This document shows positions 41,947 to 52,336 of a stretch of 64,000 nucleotides of DNA, piece by piece. How positions within the stretch are numbered: position 1 is the stretch's first letter; every line of letters starts with the position of its first letter. The stretch lies in assembly GCA_030323885.1 (NCBI GenBank), contig CM059199.1:73679050-73743049 (forward strand), read 5' to 3'. The stretch is from Branchipolynoe longqiensis. Its lineage: Eukaryota > Annelida > Polychaeta > Phyllodocida > Polynoidae. The translations under genes and the position numbers were made by a program. The notes under the pieces are model-generated. The model was not told the origin of the DNA. It did not search any database and saw nothing but the letters and a program-made list of their open reading frames with translations.

Positions 41947-42309
41947 TTGATTTCTCCCAGGCACATGTCTTCCCCTGACCAGGGTAGTTGTGTTCTTGGG
42001 TGGGGCCATTCACCTTTACGATTTCTCTGTCTTGTTCTTGTTGCTGGAACGACCGCTGCTCCCACCTTTGCCCACCTTCCTCAAACCCCTGCTGCTGACC
42101 GGATTCAAGGGCTACACTACACTACACCTACAGCTCAACTACACATCGGACCGAAGAGATTCGCTGCCGCCCCAATGCCTCGCCGTTACAACGTTGTGAA
42201 GATGTCCCCAGCTTCTACAACACGCCATACTGAAGTTAAGTCTTCAACCACAGATTGGGCCGATTTATCGGAACCTCTCTACCCAATGTTGCAGTTCTGC
42301 AACCGCTAA
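41947..42309 (+). CDS. Hypothetical open frame, doubtful
   Basis: A 120-codon frame downstream of the promoter-like site. Residues about 24-37 (LRFLCLVLVAGTTAA) are hydrophobic with a small-residue end, like a signal peptide or membrane segment, but lie too far from the first Met for a classic signal unless a later start is used. The rest is Thr/Pro-rich with no known domain. TTTCTCTTTCCTAG at 41921-41934 just upstream could be a splice acceptor, so it might be a second exon. It could also be chance. Confidence 0.2.
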   Translation: MISPRHMSSPDQGSCVLGWGHSPLRFLCLVLVAGTTAAPTFAHLPQTPAADRIQGLHYTTPTAQLHIGPKRFAAAPMPRRYNVVKMSPASTTRHTEVKSSTTDWADLSEPLYPMLQFCNR

Positions 42310-42440
42310 CCATCGTAAGGTTACAAACACCCCCAATCATCATTGTTCTGGGGGGAATGGTCTTTGAATATTTAGTAAGGCGTGCCCATGGAGTATAGCC
42401 TGTCAGTAATATATCCCGATACTTGGCTATCTGTTGGAGA

Positions 42441-42646
42441 CGTGTCTTGTAGCGGTATGGAGGGGGGGTGGAGGGGGGGGTGGGGAGTGGGGACTGGGGT
42501 CATGTGTGTGTGGGAGGGGGCGGGGGTACTTTAGGAGGTTGGTGCCTGGGGGGTTGTGCTAAGTAAGGGATGAAGAAAAGCAATGCTTTTACAGGAAAGA
42601 GTATTTCTCAGAAATGTGGCACATTTAAAACCCACCTAACACAACA
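42441..42646. other. G-rich low-complexity spacer
   Basis: GGGGGGTGGAGG and similar words at 42460-42530, then unique sequence. Target side of the LINE-R/U insertion. Confidence 0.5.
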
Positions 42647-44362
42647 TCATCATCATCATCATCATGCTGTCAGTCGCGATGCGACAAAGACTGCTTTCAT
42701 TACATGACTGCCGCCCTCCATTTAGCTCTCTGCTGTGAGAGTTGCGTCCAGGAGTCGGTCTTAATGTCTCTCAGCTTCAGGTTTCTCTTGATGGTATCCC
42801 TGAACCGGAGACGGGGGCGCCCTCTCTTTCTGTAGCCAGAAGACAGTTGAGAATAGAGGATCTGCTTTGGTAGCCTGTCTGATGACATCCTCATGAGGTG
42901 TTTCCTTATTCATCACTTTGTCCTTCCAGGTTAGCCTCATGATTGACCGCAGATGTCGCATCATGAAGGCATGCAGCTTTTTCACCTGCTCTCTGTACAC
43001 TGTCCAGGCCTCGGCTCCGTATAGTAGGGTGGCTAGCACGATTGCGTGGTAGATCTTACCTTTGACCAGAATGGACACATGGTGGTTGTTCCAGAGTCTC
43101 TGGCGTAGTCGGCCGAAAAGATGCGCTAGCCTTGGCCATCCTCCTCTGTATCTCAGCATCAATGCGTCCATCACTTGATATAGTGCTTCCGAGATAGGTG
43201 AATTCCGGAACAGAGTTCAGCTTGTTTCCGTCAACCATGATCTCCTCGTCTCGGGTTCTTGTAGAGTTGGGTTGGTACAGCACCTCCGTCTTCTTGATGT
43301 TAATTTTCAGGCCAAACTTCTTTGATGCATCGGAGAAAGCGTCCACTATTTTCTGGGACTCTTCAGCAGAGTGGGCAACCAGTGCACTGTCATCTGCGAA
43401 TAGTAGCTCTCTCACCAGTATCTGAGTAGTCTTGGTCTTCGCTCTGAAGTGTGCGACATTGAATAGGTCAGCGCTCTGTCTGGACTGTATATAGATGCCA
43501 TCCCCCATGTCTCGGAAAGCCTCATCTAGCATTGCTGATAGGAAGATGGAGAAGAGCGTGGGGGCCAGTACACAACCTTGCTTGACCCCATTGGTAACCC
43601 CGAACGATTCCGAGACTTCCCCTCCAGCACTAACGTTCGCCATCATTCCTGTATGTAGAGCCTCGATCATAGTTGTGAACTTCTCTGGGCATCCGTATCT
43701 TCCTCAGTAGCTGCCATAGCCCGGTCCTCCCGACTGTATCAAATGCCTTAGTGAAATCGACAAATACCATGTACAGTGGTCGGTCCTGCTCAATGCACTT
43801 TTCTTGTAGCTGTCGGAGACAAAATATCATATCCACAGTGCTCCGGTTACCTCTGAAGCCACACTGTGACTCCGGAACTACACCAGGTGTTATGTGAATA
43901 GATAGTCTGTTGAGTAGGATCCTGGCGAAGATCTTCCCTGCTATGGAAAGAAGAGAGATTCCTCTATAGTTCCCACAGTCTGTTCGATCACCTTTCTTGT
44001 AGATGGTTATATTTCATGAAAGCTGCCTGCAAAAGTGCTGAAGTGCTGCTGGCTTTTGCAAGTTACCAGCGGCACTCTCTCGGGGAGCAAATAGAGGTTT
44101 CACACCGGCAAGAACATGTCAAGACAGGCGCAAAACTATTTGTCCCTGCAGTGGCTGGTCAGGAGATGTTGGGAGTTCCATACATCAACCGCCCTTAATG
44201 CTGCCACATTGACATGGTTTTCTGTTTAGGGTTTGCTCCCTTAGCCTTCGGTTCTGTCAAGGACCTGTACCACAAGGCAGTGGTTTACAACTCTGCAAGG
44301 CAGGGGCTTCAAACTCCCTGAGGTATTGCTATACCTGCAATACCTGCATACCACATATATAG
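42647..44362 (-). pseudogene. LINE-R / unit U chimera (copy C), single insertion
   Basis: From right to left on the minus strand: unit U (44352-44010), then LINE-R from KKGDRTDCGNYRGIS (block before the RT palm) through FVDFTKAFDTVGR, GVKQGCVLAPTLFS, LLFADDSALVAH and KINIKKTEVLYQP to the C-terminus and a (CAT)n antisense tail at 42647-42664. A perfect 13-bp duplication, ACCTAACACAACA, lies at 42634-42646 and 44363-44375. Breaks: one-base insertions near 43700 and near 43118, and a deletion of about 68 bp at 42903 relative to 31186-32369. The endonuclease is absent. The reading is damaged, so it is not active. Confidence 0.92.
44010..44352 (-). repeat. Unit U (copy C), joined to LINE-R
   Basis: Begins at the LINE-R boundary with ATTTCATGAAAGCTGCCTGC and ends CAATACCTGCAATACCTGC. 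Two bases (AT) are shared at the junction. About 95% similar by eye to copy A. Confidence 0.88.
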
Positions 44363-44606
44363 ACCTAACACAACACAATTCCACTAAGTAGTATTCAGTA
44401 ATTAAACCCTCACCTTCAGTTCCATTCACAAGCAAATAGATATACCTATCCACAAGAGTACTCCTTTTAATGATCTCCACTAATTTTACACATTAATCCG
44501 TAGGCATCAAATGCAAATTTACTCTGCATATCATTATTTTCTGGATTGATGCACATATATTTACCCTGCGTGTAATATTTCTTTATTATTCAATTGTAAT
44601 TGTGTG

Positions 44607-44668
44607 CAGCTTCCCGTCCTGATATGACCTTAGATGTTGCTAGGAGGTAAAACAACAACAAACAAACA
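44607..44668 (+). mobile_element. SINE-A/B tail fragment
   Basis: CCCGTCCTGATATGACCTTA, GATGTTGCTAGGAGGTAAAA and AACAACAACAAACAAAC. Head and body absent; a 5'-truncated copy. Confidence 0.8.
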
Positions 44669-45060
44669 ATGTATGCAGCTTGTTATTATGACCACAATAG
44701 TAGTCAGTAATAAGCCCCGATAGCACATGGTGGCGCTCTCGACTACATTGACCCTTGCCAGTCAGAAGGACCGACAGGTGGCAGCACGCTGAGACAAGTC
44801 GTTCCCACCCATTGCTTTTGGTCACTCCCCACTGGAGCATAGACATTACCCGACTGGTCAGTGGCACGTCACTTCTATTCTGACTTTAGACGAATAAACG
44901 AGGGAAGGACCCCGAAGATTGAAGCATCTACGCTGTCATCTGTTATTCCCTAGGCAGGTCCATCACAATATAAAGCAGTTATACTGTATAACTGAACGAT
45001 TGCTAGATTTATCCGATTGTCGTTATTTGCCAACCGGCCTAGTCTCACATAAACCAATTA

Positions 45061-45394
45061 CATTATAATCCCGTTAAACCAAGCTCGGTTAAACCAAATG
45101 ATTGCTTAATCCAAACTTTTTTCAGCGGCCTGGCAAAATACTACCATTTATCATATAAAAAGTTGGTCAAACCAAAGTCGGTTAATCCAAATTATCGGTT
45201 AATCCAAACAACATTTTCGTACCTCATGCACTTCCGGTACAGTTAAACCAAACTTGCATGTGGTTATACGGTCATCTGAGACTCCACTGACTTTTTTATA
45301 TGATAAATTGTAGTAGTTTGAATGGACCCTAGACATTTGTTTGGATTAACCGATCGTTTGGTTTAACCGAGCTTGCTTTAACGGGGTTATACTG
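45061..45394. mobile_element. Pogo/Tigger-like MITE
   Basis: Termini CATTATAATCCCGTTAAACC (left) and CAGTATAACCCCGTTAAAGC (right, reverse complement), inverted similarity extending at least 55 bp (AAGCTCGGTTAAACCAAA, TTAATCCAAAC) and continuing to the centre, so the element is nearly palindromic. TA at 45059-45060 and 45395-45396. CAGTATAA-type ends with TA duplication fit the Tc1/mariner-pogo group. No transposase. Confidence 0.85.
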
Positions 45395-45452
45395 TATGTG
45401 CATACAACAAAAATCAAAGTGTCCACATATATTGTATATTTCATGTGCAATA

Positions 45453-45562
45453 CACTCTTACTCAAAGTCAAAGTCAAAGCCAAAGCTCGATTAAACCAAT
45501 GATCGGTTAATCCAAACACATTTCTAGGTTCCCTTCAAGTTTGGTTTAACGGGGTTATAGTG
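45453..45562. mobile_element. Small deleted copy of the pogo-like MITE
   Basis: The right end AACGGGGTTATAGTG with TA (45563-45564) and internal AAACCAATGATCGGTTAATC match. The left end is disrupted by (AAAGTC)n words. Confidence 0.65.
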
Positions 45563-45569
45563 TATTGTG

Positions 45570-46014
45570 TTTGGTGCCCAGCGAAACAGGATTCTGCAAA
45601 TTCCCAATGCAATGGGTTCTAATTCAATTATCGTAGAGTGTGTGACAGGCCTTTTGAAAACTGGGTTCAAAACAGGCAGTCTCAAGTTGATTATCGTAGA
45701 GTCTATGCTGGGGATTTTGCAAAGTGAGTTTCTAAACCTACAATTCAAGCAGTTCTAAATATCCTGCAGTGTATGCTCGGCATTTTGATAACTATATTCT
45801 CCAAATCGTCAATGCAGGCAGGCGGGTCTAATTTGAATATCACGAAGTGTATGGCAGGCTTTTGAAAACTTGCTTCTCCCACCAAGCATCTGTACAGGTG
45901 GTTCTTAGTTGAATATAGAATATTTTGACAAATATAATATCGTAATCCACAATGCAGAAATGTGGCTCTAGATTAAATATCGCACAGTGTGTGACAGGTA
46001 TGCAGGTATGCAGG
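45570..46014. repeat. Degenerate tandem repeat, about 70-bp unit
   Basis: About six diverged units with AATGCAGG-, TTCTAATTCAATTATCG, TAGAGTGTGTGACAGGC and TTTTGAAAACTGGGTTC themes. Continues beyond the unit U/LINE-R insertion to about 46590. Confidence 0.6.
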
Positions 46015-46425
46015 TATGGCAATTCCTCAGGGAGTTTGACGCCCCTGCCCTGCAGAGTTGTAAACCACTGCCTTGTGGTACAGGTTCTTGACAGAACCGA
46101 AGGCTAAGGGAGCAAACCTTGAACAGAAAACCATGTCACTGTGGCAGCATCAAGGGCGGTTGATGTATGGAACTCCCAACATCTCCCGACCAGCCACTGC
46201 AGGGACAAATAGTTTTGCGCCTATCGGGACATGTTCTTGCCGGTGTGAGACCTCTATTTGCTCCCCGAGAGAGTGCCACTGGTAACTTGCAAAAGCCAGC
46301 AGCACTTCAACAATTTTGCAGTCAGCTTTCATGAAATGTACAACTGCACAAAGGAGAGCCGCAGTCAAGTAATGAAAGCAGTCTTTGTCGCATCGCGACC
46401 GACAGCATGATGATGATGATGATGT
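46015..46425 (+). mobile_element. Unit U / LINE-R chimera (copy D)
   Basis: Unit U in sense orientation (CTCAGGGAGTTTGACGCCCC, CTGCAGGGACAAATAG, CTCTATTTGCTCCCCGAGAG) to CTTTCATGAAATGTAC, then a short GCACAAAGG spacer, then only the last about 65 bp of LINE-R (GCAGTCAAGTAATGAAAGCA, CGCATCGCGACCGACAGC) and a (ATG)n tail. Lies within the 70-bp tandem repeat. The 105-codon minus frame is a shadow. Confidence 0.85.
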
Positions 46426-46600
46426 GTTGCAGTCATTACAAAATTGGATTCTTCGAATCCAACCCAATGCAAGCAGACATATTGAACATTCTGAAAGCTG
46501 GATTATTGAATTGCACTACGCAAATGGATCTGGTCCAATTGCCGCGTAGTGTATCTATGGCGTGTTGAATCAGGTAAAGACCAGAAAATAGAGAAACTAA
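46426..46600. repeat. Continuation of the 70-bp tandem repeat
   Basis: GAAAGCTGGATTATTGAATT, GCGTAGTGTATCTATGGCG fit diverged units of 45570-46014. Confidence 0.45.
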
Positions 46601-46816
46601 ATCGAAAAACACAAATTGATGTTTAGTGTGCTTCTTTGTCCGCCCGCCACTTTACCACATTGGATTCAGCCTGCACTCCTTACAGTAAGGCCAACAAAAA
46701 GAAAATTGGTAATTGTGCCCGCCCGTGCCTGACTAATTCCCCACCCCTGATTATTTTTTGATTTGTGTTAACAGTTAAATGGAGAAGGTGGGTGGAGTGA
46801 GAAATGGTATCGTGGT

Positions 46817-47108
46817 GTTCTCTGTGGCCGAGTGGTTAGAGTGTCTGACTTTTTCTAGGTCAAACTCCTAATCTGAAGGTTGGTGGTTCCATTCTCCATG
46901 CCCCTACCTCTGCCAATTTGGATTTCCACTGCTGTGCATAACTTACAGCGTAATCAAAGGCCGGTTGCTCTCATACCATGTCTATGTGGTGTGGGAGGTT
47001 AAAAATCCCTTGGGTCGGGAAAAGTGTAGACTCGACAAACTGTCTAATGGTGAAAACAAGTCTATTCAGACTTATCCATAATAGGCAGTATAAATCTTCA
47101 AATCTTCA
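46817..47108 (+). mobile_element. SINE-S, copy with small 3' deletion
   Basis: The head CTCTGTGGCCGAGTGGTTAG, B-box region GGTGGTTCCATTC, body as at 36140. About 12 bp are missing near AGTGTAGACTCGACAAAC. Ends TATAAATCTTCAAATC. Confidence 0.9.
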
Positions 47109-47109
47109 A

Positions 47110-47310
47110 GAAAACGGGAGTGGAGAGTGAGGTGAATGGAGTGAGAAATAGAAAGTGGAGTGAAGAGGGGGGGAATGGACAAGGCAGTGGGTGGGGCGGG
47201 GGGCGGGGGGCCGGGGTATGGAGAGGGGTTTGAGGGGTGAAACAGAGGGGGAACTGGGAAGGGGGAGCGGGGTCAAAAGTGGAGGTGGGGGGAATATTTC
47301 AAAAAGATTA
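47110..47310. repeat. Purine-rich GGGGAGTGG tract
   Basis: G-rich low-complexity sequence after the SINE. Pro/Leu-rich minus frame is translation of the tract. Confidence 0.8.
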
Positions 47311-47639
47311 AAAACCGCCCGCCCGACCCTTATTTTTATTTCAAGAGGACGATCACCAAACATTGTTTTATTTGGCCTAATGGGGACCGGCTAAACAGTA
47401 ATGGGGACCGTCTTTGACATAAAAACAACAACAATAAACAACAAACAAATAAAACATGGCTGGACTTGGGAGATATTGCGACCTCTGCGGAGGATGAGAC
47501 GACTCAAGGTCAGGCGATCTGACCTGCGCATGCACAAGGTGATGGGTGTGCGCTGCTTACCTGTGTCTCCTAAATCTAGAAGCCTGAGTTCCTTATTAGC
47601 CATGACCCCACGTTACCAACAGTTCACTTTGGGTGTCCA

Positions 47640-48912
47640 ACCAGGTGTTGTAATTGTCAACCGAGCAATATTGGAAATAGGTTTGTGTTTAGAACCGACG
47701 TTCAATACCAGGATGTGGGTAGTAGTAGGTGCATGGTGTGTAAATCCTTGTGTTTGTGTTTAGAACCAACATGCAATATCTGGATGTGGGTAGTAGTAGG
47801 TGCATGGTGTGTAAACCCTTGTGTCTGTGTTTAGAACCGACATACAATGCCAGGATGTGGGTAGTAGTAGGAGGTGCATGGTGTGTAAATCCTTGTGTTT
47901 GTGTTTAGAACCGATGTACAATACCAGGATGTGGGTAGTAGTAGGTGCATGGTGTGTAAATCCTTGTGTTTGTGTTTAGAACCGACGTGCAATACCAGGA
48001 TGTGGGTATCAGTAGGAGGTGCATGGTGTGTAAATCCTTGTGTTTGTGTTTAGAACCGATGTACAATACCAGGATGTGGGTAGTAGGAGGTGCATGGTGT
48101 GTAAATCCTTGTGTTTGTGATTAGAACCGATGTACAATAGCAGGATGTGGGTAGTAGTAGGTGCATGGTGTGTACATCCTTGTGTTTGTGTTTAGAACCG
48201 ACGTGCAATACCAGGATGTGGGTAGTACGAGGTGCATGGTGTGTAAATCCTTGTGGTTGTGTTTAGAACCGACATACAATACCAGGATGTAGGTAGTAGG
48301 AGATGCATGGTGTGTAAATCCTTGTGTTTGTGTTTAGAACCGATGTACAATACCAGGATGTGGGTATCAGTAGGAGGTGCATGGTGTGTAAATCCTTGTG
48401 TTTGTATTTAGAACCGATGTACACTACCAGGATGGGGGTAGTAGTACTAGGTGCATGGTGTGTAAATCCTTGTGTTTGTGTTTAGAACCGACATACAATA
48501 CCAGGATGTGGGTAGTAGGAGATGCATGGTGTGTAAATCCTTGTGTTTGTGTTTAGAACCGATGTACAATACCAGGATGTGGGTATCAGTAGGAGGTGCA
48601 TGGTGTGTAAATCCTTGTGTTTGTATTTAGAACCGATGTACACTACCAGGATGGGGGTAGTAGTACTAGGTGCATGGTGTGTAAATCCTTGTGTTTGTGT
48701 TTAGAACCGACGTACAATACCAAGATGTGGGTATTAAGAGGTGCATGGTGTGTAAATCCTTGTGTTTGTGTTTAGAACCGACGTGCAATACCAGGATGGG
48801 GGTAGTAGTAGGTGCATGGTGTGTAAATCCTTGTGTTTGTGTTTAGAACCGACGTACAATACCAGGAAGTGGGTAGTTGTAGGTGCATGGTGTGTACATC
48901 CTTGTGTTTGTG
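47640..48912. repeat. Minisatellite, about 71-bp unit, about 17 copies
   Basis: Units share TGTTTAGAACCGACGTACAA, TACCAGGATGTGGGTAGTAG and GGTGCATGGTGTGTAAATCC. Lengths vary 68-74 bp, mostly through GTAGTAG/GTATCAGTAGGAG differences. A pair of about 147-bp double units near 48336-48660 is repeated almost identically, a sign of recent expansion. Confidence 0.93.
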
Positions 48913-48980
48913 TAGCTTCAATTAGTGTTGTTTATGTGTGATCTGATGTGCTTGACCAAGTTGTAGATGTTCAACTATTG

Positions 48981-49465
48981 TGGACCTGGAACGAAGGCTG
49001 AATCGGTAGAGCGCGGGCCTCGCATGTGGGAGTTCAGTTCCCGGTGTAGTCAAACCAATGACTTATGTCATGTGGGTGATGAAAATGGGAAATTGTGTGC
49101 CTAGAGCGGGACTTGAACCCACATATCTTTGCATTCCGGGCCAGTGTGCTAACCATCACACCACCTAGGGTCCCTGATATCACCATACTACCCACGCCTA
49201 CCTGTTTATGCGGCTCCTTGCCTGAGAGGTCATTTCAGACCACTACACTTACCAAATTGATAGTTCTCGCTTCCCAGGCTGGCGCTCTGCAGGGCAAGGA
49301 CTGGTTAGCCCAGTGTCAGGATAATGTGACTGAGTGGGATATTGGGTGATGGTGCCGGGTGCCTAATTTCCCGGGGGGGTAGCACTAAAAAGTCACCATG
49401 AGTGTGCACTGTCACAAGTCGGGACCTGCCCTGATATGACCTTAGATGTTGTCAGGATGTAATGT
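48981..49465 (+). mobile_element. SINE-B split by SINE-Q
   Basis: The head GGACCTGGAACGAAGGCTGA, TCGCATGTGGGAGTTC to AATGACTTA (49063); the body resumes near 49250 (ACTTACCAAATTGATAG) and runs to ATGTTGTCAGGATGTAATG. The intervening SINE-Q is flanked by ACTTA on both sides, a possible short duplication. Confidence 0.8.
49068..49245 (-). mobile_element. SINE-Q, minus copy with leader
   Basis: ATGGGAAATTGTGTGCCTAG, GGACTTGAACCCACATATC, GTGTGCTAACCATCACACC and the antisense leader TACCTGTTTATGCGGCTCCT, TGCCTGAGAGGTC. Nearly identical in layout to 36885 and 63897. Confidence 0.85.
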
Positions 49466-49548
49466 CTTTGACTCAATTTGTGTTCCACTTATTGGAACTA
49501 TTGCGCCGGTCTATAATGCTGAGATTCACTTCTTCCCTCAGTGTAGTC

Positions 49549-49807
49549 ACCTGTCCCGTGCTGGTAGATCGTGGGGTCCCGACCACCCACTGCAGGGACA
49601 AATAGTTTTGCGCCTGTCTGGACATGTTCTTGCCGGTGTGAAACCTCTATTTGCTCCCCGAGAGAATGCCGCTGGTAACTTGCAAAAGCCAGCAGCGCTT
49701 CAACATTTTTGCAGGCAGCTTTCATGAAATGTATCAAGAGAAACCTGAAGCTGAGAGACATTAAGACTGACTCATGGACATCACTCTCACAGCAGAGACC
49801 TAAATGC
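49549..49807 (+). mobile_element. SINE-A / unit U / LINE-R triple chimera (copy E)
   Basis: In one orientation: CTGTCCCGTGCTGGTAGATC-GTGGGGTC is part of a SINE-A head (49549-49577); unit U follows from CGACCACCCACTGCAGGG to TTTCATGAAATG (49734); LINE-R follows from TATCAAGAGAAACCTGAAGC to CAGCAGAGACCTAAATG (49735-49806). LINE-R is cut by the next SINE-A. The unit U part is 5' truncated. Confidence 0.8.
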
Positions 49808-50139
49808 GGACCAGACGGGATGGCCGAATGAGTTAGAGCGTCCGTCTCCCATGCTGGTAGATCGTGGGTTCGAACCCTGGTCGAGTCAAACCAATGACTT
49901 AAAAATTGATACTTGTCACTACCTAGCCTGGCGCTCGGCATTATTAGGACAGGGCAAGGACTGGTTGGCTCAGTGTCAGGATAATGTCACTGAGTGGGAT
50001 ATCAGGTCATGGTGCTGGCGGCCTGGTTTCCCAGTGGGACAGCACTATAAAGTCGCCATGAGTGCGCACTCTCACAAGTCGGTATATGACCTTAGATGTT
50101 GCTAGGACGTAAAACAACAAACAAACAACAAACAAAATG
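49808..50139 (+). mobile_element. SINE-A, complete copy
   Basis: The head GACCAGACGGGATGGCCGAA, B box GGGTTCGAACCC, a small gap near GTCGGTATATGACC, tail AACAACAAACAAACAACAAA. A second partial tail (TGACCTTAGATGTTGCCAGA) follows at 50140-50180. Confidence 0.92.
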
Positions 50140-50180
50140 ACCTTAGATGTTGCCAGAACGTAAAACTCCAATCACCACCC

Positions 50181-50930
50181 AACTGTGTGGTTGCTTTGGC
50201 TACAGTAGTGTTTCGGTGAAGGTGAGGGCGTAGGGGGGGTGGATTGGGAGTTGATGAATAGTGTGGGTGATTAGTTGGTGAGAGGGGGTCATTTTCCTTG
50301 AAAGTAAATCAATATTAGTTAGTAACGCAGCCCAAATAAACACTTCCGGCCAGGGTTAGAGGAGCGAGGGATGCTGCGAGCTTCTGTGGTTAGGGGGTTG
50401 ATGGGTTGAGGTGTGGGTTGTGAGTTGTGAGTTGTGGGTAGGGGTAGGGGTGGGGGTGGGGGTGGGGGGTGGGGGGAGGAGAGACGGAGGGGAGTAATGC
50501 TACAAGGGTATCAAATGGATAAGGCGAGTGGCAGTTTGCTACTAGATGTGCATGAGCTGATGAGACCATGTTGTCGGGGCAGAAGGGGAGGGGTTGGGGG
50601 GGGGGGGATCCGTGTTTGGCTGATTGTGAAATCAAGGTATGTCCACCTGTTTCACCTTATTTATATGAAGTATAATATATTATGCTAGTATAAATGTCGT
50701 ATATAGGTTTATTTATACATTTATCGTTATTTGTGTGTTTGCCAATGCCAGCCAGCATGTGATTCACTGCTGGACATTACGAACGGGGCGCCACCGACGG
50801 TTGACTTGCGAACTGATCGCAGAATAAACGGTCATTCACTTGGAAATTGTGTTTATATGAACTGTTCGGTTACTGTGGGTAGGATCAGAGGAAAGATAAA
50901 TCTGGGTCAATGTTTGGTTTTTAAAATGGG
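50181..50930. other. G-rich spacer, no gene recognised
   Basis: GGGTGGGGGTGGGGG at 50445-50480 and a G run near 50596. The rest is unassigned. Confidence 0.5.
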
Positions 50931-50934
50931 ATGC

Positions 50935-51090
50935 TTTCATCGAACTGGCATGTTTTGACATAAAATATCTCCAAACTTAACTATTTAAAATCAAAGTTAC
51001 TTCAAACTAAAGTAAAGTAGATTATAATGATTAGTATAATATATTTATCTCAGAAAATAGCAAAAACTCAAAAGAATATAAAGTTCAAAT
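50935..51090 (+). repeat. Dispersed repeat E, copy 4 (3' part)
   Basis: AAATCAAAGTTACTTCAAAC, TAAAGTAAAGTAGATTATAA, TATTTATCTCAGAAAATAGC, AAAAACTCAAAAG. Confidence 0.65.
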
Positions 51091-51780
51091 GTTTATTTAT
51101 CATAACCAGCTATTTTTGTGTGTGAATAATTGATTAAATCATGTAGATTAATAGACTTTAAAAGTTGAATTGAGAGCTTTCTGTGGCTACCATCTTCATG
51201 GTTGCCATGGCTTCCCCTGTGTGTGGGGAACCCCTCTAGGTCATGTGATGAGGGAATCCCACCTATGATGTCATTCATAGATCACATACCTCAACTCTCC
51301 TCCCACATTTTCAGTGGCATGAAGTGAACAAACTAAGCAAAGGTATGTTTGGAGAGCTTTTGATGCTGGATTCGTTTGTATCTGGATGAGGTATAGCCCA
51401 CGACTTTAAGCAGGGAAGTTTGTTTGTAAGGTGAGTAGTAGATAGGAAGTAACACTCAACTCAGGTCAAATTGTGGAATGGGCATGTAGGGTGGGGAACA
51501 TTTTTTCTTTTTAATATATCTTATTCAGGAGTTGAGAGTGTAGCGAACATAAGGTTGTATTAGCCACGATATTTGGTAATCACGATTTCCCTTATTTCTG
51601 GGCACTTAAACTGAATGACTATAGCCACCTCATACTGCAATATATGGATAGTGATAAACCCTTTATCGTGTGTAATAATGCCTGTAGTGTCATGCACTCC
51701 CCCCCCCCCTATCCGGTTGGTAGGGGTGGGATACCAGCATGCACCGCTCCGCCTCCTGCGCCGGGCCAATCCTCAACTCA
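51091..51780. other. No recognisable feature
   Basis: Unique-looking sequence with a short C run at 51701-51710. No domain in small frames. Confidence 0.4.
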
Positions 51781-51975
51781 CTCGGACGAATATATGTAAG
51801 TACATATATATGTACATATGTAAGTACATAATATATATTTATATATGGATATATATGTACATATATGTACATTTATTATATCTATATATGTACATATATA
51901 TTACGTTCATCTCCCCCCCATCCCCCGCATCACTCCCCCCCCCCCCCCACCACCACCACCACAGTAGTGCAGTAG
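51781..51975. repeat. (TATATGTACA)n and C-rich microsatellites
   Basis: ATATATGTACATATAT words at 51790-51905, then CCCCCCCCCACCACCACC at 51935-51962. Confidence 0.85.
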
Positions 51976-52336
51976 TGGCAGGGGGGGGAGGGCTTCGGAC
52001 TTGAGCCTGCCATGTCCAGCAATGACACCGAATGAGCGACCTCGCTCATTCAAGACCATGCAAACATTCATAGGACATTGGATTAGGCTATTGTTTGGAA
52101 GGATTTTTGCTATTATTTGGAAGGTTTTCACTTTTGGTTTCCATGTCACACTTTTGTGCCCAATTTTAGAGAATGACCCATATACATATGCACATATTTC
52201 TCGCTCCAAATCTAAATCGTTGTTGTCCTTGATGGAAGAATATAAATAATAGAGTACATAATCTGAGAAAGTGCAGTAGGCTGCATTGACCTCACTAGTA
52301 AGGTGCCACAAGTCATGCAAGAAATGCCTTTGCTTA

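Noticed and set aside
47640..48912. CRISPR-like regular array
   Set aside because: The units are contiguous with no unique spacers, and the genome is clearly animal. The same applies to the 60-bp and 118-bp arrays.
52001..52320. Possible gene on either strand (82 and 137 codons)
   Set aside because: The longer frame runs into the C-rich microsatellite, and neither shows a domain.
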